A stretch of DNA of 64,000 nt from Maea johnstoni (taxonomy: Eukaryota; Annelida; Polychaeta; Spionida; Magelonidae). Below, in pieces: positions 41,901 to 56,900 of this stretch. The notes beneath the pieces were generated by a model that was not told where the DNA came from, searched no databases, and saw only the letters and a list, made by a program, of their open reading frames with translations. The position numbers and the translations under genes were made by a program. The stretch's first letter is position 1; each line of letters opens with the position of its first letter. The stretch is taken from NCBI GenBank assembly GCA_963942565.1, contig OZ012687.1:11480912-11544911 (forward strand), read 5' to 3'.

Positions 41901-44900
41901 GCATCTCTCTATACGTTGTTTAAGTTTCAGTGAGGAGATTAGGTCTGATGCAATTACCTATTTGTTTTACAGTTCTTGGCTCTTCATGTTCTGATACCAG
42001 CAACTGTACTGTGAGAGGTGACACAAATGCCATTTGCAATGAGAATACATGCAAATGCCGGCCTGGATATTTCAATAATGAAAACGACATCTGTGAAAAA
42101 AGTAAGCAATGGCAATGACTCATAGGGAAAATGATATCTATCACAGTATTTTAATTTGAAATGTATGTAATCACAAGAATTGTATTAATTTGTACTGAGA
42201 TAAATCTTGAAAGACCATCTCACCCTACGTATTACAAAATACAAAATATAGTACAACACCCTCTCTTATAATAACGTGCAGAACTCTAAAGATTATAGAA
42301 ATTGTCTTAGTTAAGTGATGTTAAGTTCAAGTTACATTGTTGATATGCCAAACTTGTCAGTATTTGCAAAATGATTTTTTGCAAGAGAAGGTATATGCCA
42401 TTTGTAATGATTGATGGGTGGGCGATGAATTATATTTTTCAAATGTAAAGATGTAATATAGAAGACCTAGCTAGATAAATCAATTGGGATATGTTGTAAA
42501 TGCCTTGCCATTTATGATAGAGTCCCATTCATGCCTCTCAAAGTAGGAACTGAAAACCTTTTAGATTGTGTCTGTTTCATGTCCTTCACTTTGAGTCTGA
42601 TTTCACAAGCATACATATATACCAAAAGATGTTCTGTGGATATACACATATGGTCACTAAAAGATTCTGACTGCAATCCGTGCATTTCAGTTCTAGGTTC
42701 CTTCTGCAGTCACACAATCAACTGCACAAGTAGAGGAGATGAGAATTCCATATGCATGAATGGCACATGTAGCTGCACATATGGATACTTTACAAATTCA
42801 ACCAGGAACAAATGCCAACTAAGTAAGCATGCACATTCTTCATTGCATATTGCAATACATGATATTTAGTGGTATTAGATGGCCAGGTATAAATGCACCA
42901 GTATAACAAAGGAATTGGTGCTGAGCCCCTCTTTCTTATTTAAAAGTCACTTTACACATACGCAAGTATATCTTAGCATTTATATCACTACCATTATCAT
43001 CGGCTATTTTCTCTGTACTTAATAGTTGAGATAAAGAGTGATGTATTCTGAAAATAGTGAGAAGTTGTCCAAGGTTTGTTTAATTTCCTTACAGTCTTTG
43101 GATCCAGGTGTAACAACAATACCAATTGCACTGATAGGGGTGATAGAAATATGCTCTGCTACAACCAGCTTTGCAAATGCAAGATGGGCTATCACCAAAA
43201 TACTACCCAAAATGACTGTCAGAAGAGTAAGTTTGAATTAATTGTAAAATGTAGCAGGTGGACAATGAATTTCATTCAATTGACCAAATTACTTCTTAAA
43301 GCATATTAGAAGCATGCCAGTAGAGAAAATTATATTCATTGATATAGTTCCAATAGGCTTTGCGCAAGCATTGACTCAGGTCACACATTATTTCATCGGC
43401 CAGTAATGTGTCTCTCTATAATGTTGTTTAAGTTCCAGTAAGCATTGACTCAGGTCACACATTATTTTATCGGCCAGTAATGTGTCTCTCTATATGTTGT
43501 TAAAGTTCCAGTAAGGATATTGAGTCTGACCCAATGGCCTTTATATCTTACAGTTCTTGGCTCTTCATGTTCTGATACCAGCAACTGTACCGTGAGAGGT
43601 GACACAAATGCCATTTGCAATGAGAATACATGCAAATGCATGCCTGGATTTTTCAAGAATGAAAATGAGATCTGTGAGAAAAGTAAGCAATGCAGATCAC
43701 TAATCAGAAAAATGTCATTATATCACAGTATTGTTATTCATTAAGAGAAATATACTTAATATAAAAAGGTATAACAAATTGATGTTGAGATAAATCTTGA
43801 AAGAAAATCTCTCTATGAGGACTACAACATATGAAAGAGTGTACAACACTTCCTCTTTTAATGCGCAGAACTATAAAGAAATTTATAGCAACTGTCTTTG
43901 TAATATGATGTCTAGTTGAAAAAAGATTTGAAATGTACTAAACATGTAAATCATTTACTGATTTATTTTGGACTGAGGAAATCCACATCATCTGTGTTGC
44001 CTAATGGTTGGGAGATAGACTTCTCTCACAAATGCAAAGATGTTATATAGAAGACATAGCTAAATAAATCAACTGGGATATATTATTGATACCTTGCCTG
44101 TTGTGATAGAGTGCCATTCATGCTTCTGAAAGTAGGAACTGAAAACCTTTTAGATTGTTTTTCTGTTTCAAGTCCATCTTTTTGAGTCTGATTACACATT
44201 TATATATTGTTAAACTATTTTCTTTGGAAATGCACGTTTGTTATCTAAATGATTCTTACTGCAATATGTGCATTTCAGTTCTAGGTTCCTTCTGCAGTTA
44301 CACAGTGAACTGCACCAGTAGAGGAGATGAGAATTCCATATGCATGAATGGCACATGTAGCTGCACATATGGATACTTTACAAATTCCACCAGAAACAAA
44401 TGCCAACTAAGTAAGCATGAAAATTCTTCATTGAATGTTGCAATGCATGGCAGTTAGTAGTATTAGATGGCCAGGTGTAAATTCACTAGAATATCAAAGA
44501 AATTTTGGGGCTGAACCCATCTCTATAATCTAAAAGTAACTTTACACATCTGCTAGTATATTTTAGCATTTTTCTCACTGCCATTATCATCGGTTATGCT
44601 CTCTGCACTGTATGGATAAAGTGAAGAGTGATTTTCCTTGAAAATAGTGAGAAGTTGTTCAAGGCTTGTTTAATTTCCTTGCAGTCTTTGGATCCAGGTG
44701 TAACAACAGTACCAATTGCACTGATAGGGGTGATAGAAATATGCTCTGCTACAACCAGCTTTGCAAATGCAAGATGGGCTATTACCAAAATACTACCCAA
44801 AATGACTGTCAGAAGAGTAAGTTTGAATTGATCCTTAAAATTTCCATGTGGATAAAGATTGTTGTTTAGTTGACCAACTCACATCCCAAAACAAATCATA

Positions 44901-47900
44901 AGCCTGACACTGGAGGACATTATATCTATGACTATAGTTCCAATAGGCTTTTAGCAAGCATTCAGTCAGGTCACACATTATTTCATTGGCCAGTAATGCA
45001 TCTCTCTATACGTTGTTTAAGTTTCAGTGAGGAGATTAGGTCTGACGCAATTACCTATTTGTTTTACAGTTCTTGGCTCTTCATGTTCTGATACCAGCAA
45101 CTGTACTGTGAGAGGTGACACAAATGCCATTTGCAATGAGAATACATGCAAATGCCGGCCTGGATATTTCAATAATGAAAACGACATCTGTGAAAAAAGT
45201 AAGCAATGGCAATGACTCATAGGGAAAATGATATCTATCACAGTATTTTAATTTGAAATGTATGTAATCACAAGAATTGTATTAATTTGTACTGAGATAA
45301 ATCTTGAAAGACCATCTCACCCTACGTATTACAAAATACAAAATATAGTACAACACCCTCTCTTATAATAATGTGCAGAACTCTAAAGATTATAGAAATT
45401 GTCTTAGTTAAGTGATGTTAAGTTCAAGTTACATTGTTGATATGCCAAACTTGTCAGTATTTGCAAAATGATTTTTTGCAAGAGAAGGTATATGCCATTT
45501 GTAATGATTGATGGGTGGGCGATGAATTATATTTTTCAAATGTGAAGATGTAATATAGAAGACCTAGCTAGATAAATCAATTGGGATATGTTGTAAATGC
45601 CTTGCCATTTATGATAGAGTCCCATTCATGCCTCTCAAAGTAGGAACTGAAAACCTTTTAGATTGTGTCTGTTTCATGTCCTTCACTTTGAGTCTGATTT
45701 CACAAGCATACATATATACCAAAAGATGTTCTGTGGATATACACATATGGTCACTAAAAGATTCTGACTGCAATCCGTGCATTTCAGTTCTAGGTTCCTT
45801 CTGCAGTCACACAATCAACTGCACAAGTAGAGGAGATGAGAATTCCATATGCATGAATGGCACATGTAGCTGCACATATGGATACTTTACAAATTCAACC
45901 AGGAACAAATGCCAACTAAGTAAGCATGCACATTCTTCATTGCATATTGCAATACATGATATTTAGTGGTATTAGATGGCCAGGTATAAATGCACCAGTA
46001 TAACAAAGGAATTGGTGCTGAGCCCCTCTTTCTTATTTAAAAGTCACTTTACACATACGCAAGTATATCTTAGCATTTATATCACTACCATTATCATCGG
46101 CTATTTTCTCTGTACTTAATAGTTGAGATAAAGAGTGATGTATTCTGAAAATAGTGAGAAGTTGTCCAAGGTTTGTTTAATTTCCTTACAGTCTTTGGAT
46201 CCAGGTGTAACAACAATACCAATTGCACTGATAGGGGTGATAGAAATATGCTCTGCTACAACCAGCTTTGCAAATGCAAGATGGGCTATCACCAAAATAC
46301 TACCCAAAATGACTGTCAGAAGAGTAAGTTTGAATTAATTGTAAAATGTAGCAGGTGGACAATGAATTTCATTCAATTGACCAAATTACTTCTTAAAGCA
46401 TATTAGAAGCATGCCAGTAGAGAAAATTATATTCATTGATATAGTTCCAATAGGCTTTGCGCAAGCATTGACTCAGGTCACACATTATTTCATCGGCCAG
46501 TAATGTGTCTCTCTATAAGGTTGTTTAAGTTCCAGTAAGCATTGACTCAGGTCACACATTATTTTATCGGCCAGTAATGTGTCTCTCTATATGTTGTTAA
46601 AGTTCCAGTAAGGATATTGAGTCTGACCCAATGGCCTTTATATCTTACAGTTCTTGGCTCTTCATGTTCTGATACCAGCAACTGTACCGTGAGAGGTGAC
46701 ACAAATGCCATTTGCAATGAGAATACATGCAAATGCCTGCCTGGATTTTTCAAGAATGAAAATGAGATCTGTGAGAAAAGTAAGCAATGCAGATCACTAA
46801 TCAGAAAAATGTCATTATATCACAGTATTGTTATTCATTAAGAGAAATATACTTAATATAAAAAGGTATAACAAATTGATGTTGAGATAAATCTTGAAAG
46901 AAAATCTCTCTATGAGGACTACAACATATGAAAGAGTGTACAACACTTCCTCTTTTAATGCGCAGAACTATAAAGAAATTTATAGCAACTGTCTTTGTAA
47001 TATGATGTCTAGTTGAAAAAAGATTTGAAATGTACTAAACATGTAAATCATTTACTGATTTATTTTGGACTGAGGAAATCCACATCATCTGTGTTGCCTA
47101 ATGGTTGGGAGATAGACTTCTCTCACAAATGCAAAGATGTTATATAGAAGACATAGCTAAATAAATCAACTGGGATATATTATTGATACCTTGCCTGTTG
47201 TGATAGAGTGCCATTCATGCTTCTGAAAGTAGGAACTGAAAACCTTTTAGATTGTTTTTCTGTTTCAAGTCCATCTTTTTGAGTCTGATTACACATTTAT
47301 ATATTGTTAAACTATTTTCTTTGGAAATGCACGTTTGTTATCTAAATGATTCTTACTGCAATATGTGCATTTCAGTTCTAGGTTCCTTCTGCAGTTACAC
47401 AGTGAACTGCACCAGTAGAGGAGATGAGAATTCCATATGCATGAATGGCACATGTAGCTGCACATATGGATACTTTACAAATTCCACCAGAAACAAATGC
47501 CAACGAAGTAAGCATGAAAATTCTTCATTGAATGTTGCAATGCATGGCAGTTAGTAGTATTAGATGACCAGGTGTAAATTCACTAGAATATCAAAGAAAT
47601 TTTGGGGCTGAACCCATCTCTATAACCTAAAAGTAACTTTACACATCTGCTAGTATATTTTAGCATTTTTCTCACTGCCATTATCATCGGTTATGCTCTC
47701 TGCACTGTATGGATAAAGTGAAGAGTGATTTTCCTTGAAAATAGTGAGAAGTTGTTCAAGGCTTGTTTAATTTCCTTGCAGTCTTTGGATCCAGGTGTAA
47801 CAACAGTACCAATTGCACTGATAGGGGTGATAGAAATATGCTCTGCTACAACCAGCTTTGCAAATGCAAGATGGGCTATTACCAAAATACTACCCAAAAT

Positions 47901-50900
47901 GACTGTCAGAAGAGTAAGTTTGAATTGATCCTTAAAATTTCCATGTGGATAAAGATTGTTGTTTAGTTGACCAACTCACATCCCAAAACAAATCATAAGC
48001 CTGACACTGGAGGACATTATATCTATGACTATAGTTCCAATAGGCTTTTAGCAAGCATTCAGTCAGGTCACACATTATTTCATTGGCCAGTAATGCATCT
48101 CTCTATACGTTGTTTAAGTTTCAGTGAGGAGATTAGGTCTGACGCAATTACCTATTTGTTTTACAGTTCTTGGCTCTTCATGTTCTGATACCAGCAACTG
48201 TACTGTGAGAGGTGACACAAATGCCATTTGCAATGAGAATACATGCAAATGCCGGCCTGGATATTTCAATAATGAAAACGACATCTGTGAAAAAAGTAAG
48301 CAATGGCAATGACTCATAGGGAAAATGATATCTATCACAGTATTTTAATTTGAAATGTATGTAATCACAAGAATTGTATTAATTTGTACTGAGATAAATC
48401 TTGAAAGACCATCTCACCCTACGTATTACAAAATACAAAATATAGTACAACACCCTCTCTTATAATAATGTGCAGAACTCTAAAGATTATAGAAATTGTC
48501 TTAGTTAAGTGATGTTAAGTTCAAGTTACATTGTTGATATGCCAAACTTGTCAGTATTTGCAAAATGATTTTTTGCAAGAGAAGGTATATGCCATTTGTA
48601 ATGATTGATGGGTGGGCGATGAATTATATTTTTCAAATGTGAAGATGTAATATAGAAGACCTAGCTAGATAAATCAATTGGGATATGTTGTAAATGCCTT
48701 GCCATTTATGATAGAGTCCCATTCATGCCTCTCAAAGTAGGAACTGAAAACCTTTTAGATTGTGTCTGTTTCATGTCCTTCACTTTGAGTCTGATTTCAC
48801 AAGCATACATATATACCAAAAGATGTTCTGTGGATATACACATATGGTCACTAAAAGATTCTGACTGCAATCCGTGCATTTCAGTTCTAGGTTCCTTCTG
48901 CAGTCACACAATCAACTGCACAAGTAGAGGAGATGAGAATTCCATATGCATGAATGGCACATGTAGCTGCACATATGGATACTTTACAAATTCAACCAGG
49001 AACAAATGCCAACTAAGTAAGCATGCACATTCTTCATTGCATATTGCAATACATGATATTTAGTGGTATTAGATGGCCAGGTATAAATGCACCAGTATAA
49101 CAAAGGAATTGGTGCTGAGCCCCTCTTTCTTATTTAAAAGTCACTTTACACATACGCAAGTATATCTTAGCATTTATATCACTACCATTATCATCGGCTA
49201 TTTTCTCTGTACTTAATAGTTGAGATAAAGAGTGATGTATTCTGAAAATAGTGAGAAGTTGTCCAAGGTTTGTTTAATTTCCTTACAGTCTTTGGATCCA
49301 GGTGTAACAACAATACCAATTGCACTGATAGGGGTGATAGAAATATGCTCTGCTACAACCAGCTTTGCAAATGCAAGATGGGCTATCACCAAAATACTAC
49401 CCAAAATGACTGTCAGAAGAGTAAGTTTGAATTAATTGTAAAATGTAGCAGGTGGACAATGAATTTCATTCAATTGACCAAATTACTTCTTAAAGCATAT
49501 TAGAAGCATGCCAGTAGAGAAAATTATATTCATTGATATAGTTCCAATAGGCTTTGCGCAAGCATTGACTCAGGTCACACATTATTTCATCGGCCAGTAA
49601 TGTGTCTCTCTATAAGGTTGTTTAAGTTCCAGTAAGCATTGACTCAGGTCACACATTATTTTATCGGCCAGTAATGTGTCTCTCTATATGTTGTTAAAGT
49701 TCCAGTAAGGATATTGAGTCTGACCCAATGGCCTTTATATCTTACAGTTCTTGGCTCTTCATGTTCTGATACCAGCAACTGTACCGTGAGAGGTGACACA
49801 AATGCCATTTGCAATGAGAATACATGCAAATGCCTGCCTGGATTTTTCAAGAATGAAAATGAGATCTGTGAGAAAAGTAAGCAATGCAGATCACTAATCA
49901 GAAAAATGTCATTATATCACAGTATTGTTATTCATTAAGAGAAATATACTTAATATAAAAAGGTATAACAAATTGATGTTGAGATAAATCTTGAAAGAAA
50001 ATCTCTCTATGAGGACTACAACATATGAAAGAGTGTACAACACTTCCTCTTTTAATGCGCAGAACTATAAAGAAATTTATAGCAACTGTCTTTGTAATAT
50101 GATGTCTAGTTGAAAAAAGATTTGAAATGTACTAAACATGTAAATCATTTACTGATTTATTTTGGACTGAGGAAATCCACATCATCTGTGTTGCCTAATG
50201 GTTGGGAGATAGACTTCTCTCACAAATGCAAAGATGTTATATAGAAGACATAGCTAAATAAATCAACTGGGATATATTATTGATACCTTGCCTGTTGTGA
50301 TAGAGTGCCATTCATGCTTCTGAAAGTAGGAACTGAAAACCTTTTAGATTGTTTTTCTGTTTCAAGTCCATCTTTTTGAGTCTGATTACACATTTATATA
50401 TTGTTAAACTATTTTCTTTGGAAATGCACGTTTGTTATCTAAATGATTCTTACTGCAATATGTGCATTTCAGTTCTAGGTTCCTTCTGCAGTTACACAGT
50501 GAACTGCACCAGTAGAGGAGATGAGAATTCCATATGCATGAATGGCACATGTAGCTGCACATATGGATACTTTACAAATTCCACCAGAAACAAATGCCAA
50601 CTAAGTAAGCATGAAAATTCTTCATTGAATGTTGCAATGCATGGCAGTTAGTAGTATTAGATGACCAGGTGTAAATTCACTAGAATATCAAAGAAATTTT
50701 GGGGCTGAACCCATCTCTATAACCTAAAAGTAACTTTACACATCTGCTAGTATATTTTAGCATTTTTCTCACTGCCATTATCATCGGTTATGCTCTCTGC
50801 ACTGTATGGATAAAGTGAAGAGTGATTTTCCTTGAAAATAGTGAGAAGTTGTTCAAGGCTTGTTTAATTTCCTTGCAGTCTTTGGATCCAGGTGTAACAA

Positions 50901-53900
50901 CAGTACCAATTGCACTGATAGGGGTGATAGAAATATGCTCTGCTACAACCAGCTTTGCAAATGCAAGATGGGCTATTACCAAAATACTACCCAAAATGAC
51001 TGTCAGAAGAGTAAGTTTGAATTGATCCTTAAAATTTCCATGTGGATAAAGATTGTTGTTTAGTTGACCAACTCACATCCCAAAACAAATCATAAGCCTG
51101 ACACTGGAGGACATTATATCTATGACTATAGTTCCAATAGGCTTTTAGCAAGCATTCAGTCAGGTCACACATTATTTCATTGGCCAGTAATGCATCTCTC
51201 TATACGTTGTTTAAGTTTCAGTGAGGAGATTAGGTCTGATGCAATTACCTATTTGTTTTACAGTTCTTGGCTCTTCATGTTCTGATACCAGCAACTGTAC
51301 TGTGAGAGGTGACACAAATGCCATTTGCAATGAGAATACATGCAAATGCCGGCCTGGATATTTCAATAATGAAAACGACATCTGTGAAAAAAGTAAGCAA
51401 TGGCAATGACTCATAGGGAAAATGATATCTATCACAGTATTTTAATTTGAAATGTATGTAATCACAAGAATTGTATTAATTTGTACTGAGATAAATCTTG
51501 AAAGACCATCTCACCCTACGTATTACAAAATACAAAATATAGTACAACACCCTCTCTTATAATAACGTGCAGAACTCTAAAGATTATAGAAATTGTCTTA
51601 GTTAAGTGATGTTAAGTTCAAGTTACATTGTTGATATGCCAAACTTGTCAGTATTTGCAAAATGATTTTTTGCAAGAGAAGGTATATGCCATTTGTAATG
51701 ATTGATGGGTGGGCGATGAATTATATTTTTCAAATGTAAAGATGTAATATAGAAGACCTAGCTAGATAAATCAATTGGGATATGTTGTAAATGCCTTGCC
51801 ATTTATGATAGAGTCCCATTCATGCCTCTCAAAGTAGGAACTGAAAACCTTTTAGATTGTGTCTGTTTCATGTCCTTCACTTTGAGTCTGATTTCACAAG
51901 CATACATATATACCAAAAGATGTTCTGTGGATATACACATATGGTCACTAAAAGATTCTGACTGCAATCCGTGCATTTCAGTTCTAGGTTCCTTCTGCAG
52001 TCACACAATCAACTGCACAAGTAGAGGAGATGAGAATTCCATATGCATGAATGGCACATGTAGCTGCACATATGGATACTTTACAAATTCAACCAGGAAC
52101 AAATGCCAACTAAGTAAGCATGCACATTCTTCATTGCATATTGCAATACATGATATTTAGTGGTATTAGATGGCCAGGTATAAATGCACCAGTATAACAA
52201 AGGAATTGGTGCTGAGCCCCTCTTTCTTATTTAAAAGTCACTTTACACATACGCAAGTATATCTTAGCATTTATATCACTACCATTATCATCGGCTATTT
52301 TCTCTGTACTTAATAGTTGAGATAAAGAGTGATGTATTCTGAAAATAGTGAGAAGTTGTCCAAGGTTTGTTTAATTTCCTTACAGTCTTTGGATCCAGGT
52401 GTAACAACAATACCAATTGCACTGATAGGGGTGATAGAAATATGCTCTGCTACAACCAGCTTTGCAAATGCAAGATGGGCTATCACCAAAATACTACCCA
52501 AAATGACTGTCAGAAGAGTAAGTTTGAATTAATTGTAAAATGTAGCAGGTGGACAATGAATTTCATTCAATTGACCAAATTACTTCTTAAAGCATATTAG
52601 AAGCATGCCAGTAGAGAAAATTATATTCATTGATATAGTTCCAATAGGCTTTGCGCAAGCATTGACTCAGGTCACACATTATTTCATCGGCCAGTAATGT
52701 GTCTCTCTATAATGTTGTTTAAGTTCCAGTAAGCATTGACTCAGGTCACACATTATTTTATCGGCCAGTAATGTGTCTCTCTATATGTTGTTAAAGTTCC
52801 AGTAAGGATATTGAGTCTGACCCAATGGCCTTTATATCTTACAGTTCTTGGCTCTTCATGTTCTGATACCAGCAACTGTACCGTGAGAGGTGACACAAAT
52901 GCCATTTGCAATGAGAATACATGCAAATGCCTGCCTGGATTTTTCAAGAATGAAAATGAGATCTGTGAGAAAAGTAAGCAATGCAGATCACTAATCAGAA
53001 AAATGTCATTATATCACAGTATTGTTATTCATTAAGAGAAATATACTTAATATAAAAAGGTATAACAAATTGATGTTGAGATAAATCTTGAAAGAAAATC
53101 TCTCTATGAGGACTACAACATATGAAAGAGTGTACAACACTTCCTCTTTTAATGCGCAGAACTATAAAGAAATTTATAGCAACTGTCTTTGTAATATGAT
53201 GTCTAGTTGAAAAAAGATTTGAAATGTACTAAACATGTAAATCATTTACTGATTTATTTTGGACTGAGGAAATCCACATCATCTGTGTTGCCTAATGGTT
53301 GGGAGATAGACTTCTCTCACAAATGCAAAGATGTTATATAGAAGACATAGCTAAATAAATCAACTGGGATATATTATTGATACCTTGCCTGTTGTGATAG
53401 AGTGCCATTCATGCTTCTGAAAGTAGGAACTGAAAACCTTTTAGATTGTTTTTCTGTTTCAAGTCCATCTTTTTGAGTCTGATTACACATTTATATATTG
53501 TTAAACTATTTTCTTTGGAAATGCACGTTTGTTATCTAAATGATTCTTACTGCAATATGTGCATTTCAGTTCTAGGTTCCTTCTGCAGTTACACAGTGAA
53601 CTGCACCAGTAGAGGAGATGAGAATTCCATATGCATGAATGGCACATGTAGCTGCACATATGGATACTTTACAAATTCCACCAGAAACAAATGCCAACTA
53701 AGTAAGCATGAAAATTCTTCATTGAATGTTGCAATGCATGGCAGTTAGTAGTATTAGATGACCAGGTGTAAATTCACTAGAATATCAAAGAAATTTTGGG
53801 GCTGAACCCATCTCTATAACCTAAAAGTAACTTTACACATCTGCTAGTATATTTTAGCATTTTTCTCACTGCCATTATCATCGGTTATGCTCTCTGCACT

Positions 53901-56900
53901 GTATGGATAAAGTGAAGAGTGATTTTCCTTGAAAATAGTGAGAAGTTGTTCAAGGTTTGTTTAATTTCCTTGCAGTCTTTGGATCCAGGTGTAACAACAG
54001 TACCAATTGCACTGATAGGGGTGATAGAAATATGCTCTGCTACAACCAGCTTTGCAAATGCAAGATGGGCTATTACCAAAATACTACCCAAAATGACTGT
54101 CAGAAGAGTAAGTTTGAATTGATCCTTAAAATTTCCATGTGGATAAAGATTGTTGTTTAGTTGACCAACTCACATCCCAAAACAAATCATAAGCCTGACA
54201 CTGGAGGACATTATATCTATGACTATAGTTCCAATAGGCTTTTAGCAAGCATTCAGTCAGGTCACACATTATTTCATTGGCCAGTAATGCATCTCTCTAT
54301 ACGTTGTTTAAGTTTCAGTGAGGAGATTAGGTCTGATGCAATTACCTATTTGTTTTACAGTTCTTGGCTCTTCATGTTCTGATACCAGCAACTGTACTGT
54401 GAGAGGTGACACAAATGCCATTTGCAATGAGAATACATGCAAATGCCGGCCTGGATATTTCAATAATGAAAACGACATCTGTGAAAAAAGTAAGCAATGG
54501 CAATGACTCATAGGGAAAATGATATCTATCACAGTATTTTAATTTGAAATGTATGTAATCACAAGAATTGTATTAATTTGTACTGAGATAAATCTTGAAA
54601 GACCATCTCACCCTACGTATTACAAAATACAAAATATAGTACAACACCCTCTCTTATAATAACGTGCAGAACTCTAAAGATTATAGAAATTGTCTTAGTT
54701 AAGTGATGTTAAGTTCAAGTTACATTGTTGATATGCCAAACTTGTCAGTATTTGCAAAATGATTTTTTGCAAGAGAAGGTATATGCCATTTGTAATGATT
54801 GATGGGTGGGCGATGAATTATATTTTTCAAATGTAAAGATGTAATATAGAAGACCTAGCTAGATAAATCAATTGGGATATGTTGTAAATGCCTTGCCATT
54901 TATGATAGAGTCCCATTCATGCCTCTCAAAGTAGGAACTGAAAACCTTTTAGATTGTGTCTGTTTCATGTCCTTCACTTTGAGTCTGATTTCACAAGCAT
55001 ACATATATACCAAAAGATGTTCTGTGGATATACACATATGGTCACTAAAAGATTCTGACTGCAATCCGTGCATTTCAGTTCTAGGTTCCTTCTGCAGTCA
55101 CACAATCAACTGCACAAGTAGAGGAGATGAGAATTCCATATGCATGAATGGCACATATAGCTGCACATATGGATACTTTACAAATTCAACCAGGAACAAA
55201 TGCCAACTAAGTAAGCATGCACATTCTTCATTGCATATTGCAATACATGATATTTAGTGGTATTAGATGGCCAGGTATAAATGCACCAGTATAACAAAGG
55301 AATTGGTGCTGAGCCCCTCTTTCTTATTTAAAAGTCACTTTACACATACGCAAGTATATCTTAGCATTTATATCACTACCATTATCATCGGCTATTTTCT
55401 CTGTACTTAATAGTTGAGATAAAGAGTGATGTATTCTGAAAATAGTGAGAAGTTGTCCAAGGTTTGTTTAATTTCCTTACAGTCTTTGGATCCAGGTGTA
55501 ACAACAATACCAATTGCACTGATAGGGGTGATAGAAATATGCTCTGCTACAACCAGCTTTGCAAATGCAAGATGGGCTATCACCAAAATACTACCCAAAA
55601 TGACTGTCAGAAGAGTAAGTTTGAATTAATTGTAAAATGTAGCAGGTGGACAATGAATTTCATTCAATTGACCAAATTACTTCTTAAAGCATATTAGAAG
55701 CATGCCAGTAGAGAAAATTATATTCATTGATATAGTTCCAATAGGCTTTGCGCAAGCATTGACTCAGGTCACACATTATTTCATCGGCCAGTAATGTGTC
55801 TCTCTATAATGTTGTTTAAGTTCCAGTAAGCATTGACTCAGGTCACACATTATTTTATCGGCCAGTAATGTGTCTCTCTATATGTTGTTAAAGTTCCAGT
55901 AAGGATATTGAGTCTGACCCAATGGCCTTTATATCTTACAGTTCTTGGCTCTTCATGTTCTGATACCAGCAACTGTACCGTGAGAGGTGACACAAATGCC
56001 ATTTGCAATGAGAATACATGCAAATGCATGCCTGGATTTTTCAAGAATGAAAATGAGATCTGTGAGAAAAGTAAGCAATGCAGATCACTAATCAGAAAAA
56101 TGTCATTATATCACAGTATTGTTATTCATTAAGAGAAATATACTTAATATAAAAAGGTATAACAAATTGATGTTGAGATAAATCTTGAAAGAAAATCTCT
56201 CTATGAGGACTACAACATATGAAAGAGTGTACAACACTTCCTCTTTTAATGCGCAGAACTATAAAGAAATTTATAGCAACTGTCTTTGTAATATGATGTC
56301 TAGTTGAAAAAAGATTTGAAATGTACTAAACATGTAAATCATTTACTGATTTATTTTGGACTGAGGAAATCCACATCATCTGTGTTGCCTAATGGTTGGG
56401 AGATAGACTTCTCTCACAAATGCAAAGATGTTATATAGAAGACATAGCTAAATAAATCAACTGGGATATATTATTGATACCTTGCCTGTTGTGATAGAGT
56501 GCCATTCATGCTTCTGAAAGTAGGAACTGAAAACCTTTTAGATTGTTTTTCTGTTTCAAGTCCATCTTTTTGAGTCTGATTACACATTTATATATTGTTA
56601 AACTATTTTCTTTGGAAATGCACGTTTGTTATCTAAATGATTCTTACTGCAATATGTGCATTTCAGTTCTAGGTTCCTTCTGCAGTTACACAGTGAACTG
56701 CACCAGTAGAGGAGATGAGAATTCCATATGCATGAATGGCACATGTAGCTGCACATATGGATACTTTACAAATTCCACCAGAAACAAATGCCAACTAAGT
56801 AAGCATGAAAATTCTTCATTGAATGTTGCAATGCATGGCAGTTAGTAGTATTAGATGGCCAGGTGTAAATTCACTAGAATATCAAAGAAATTTTGGGGCT

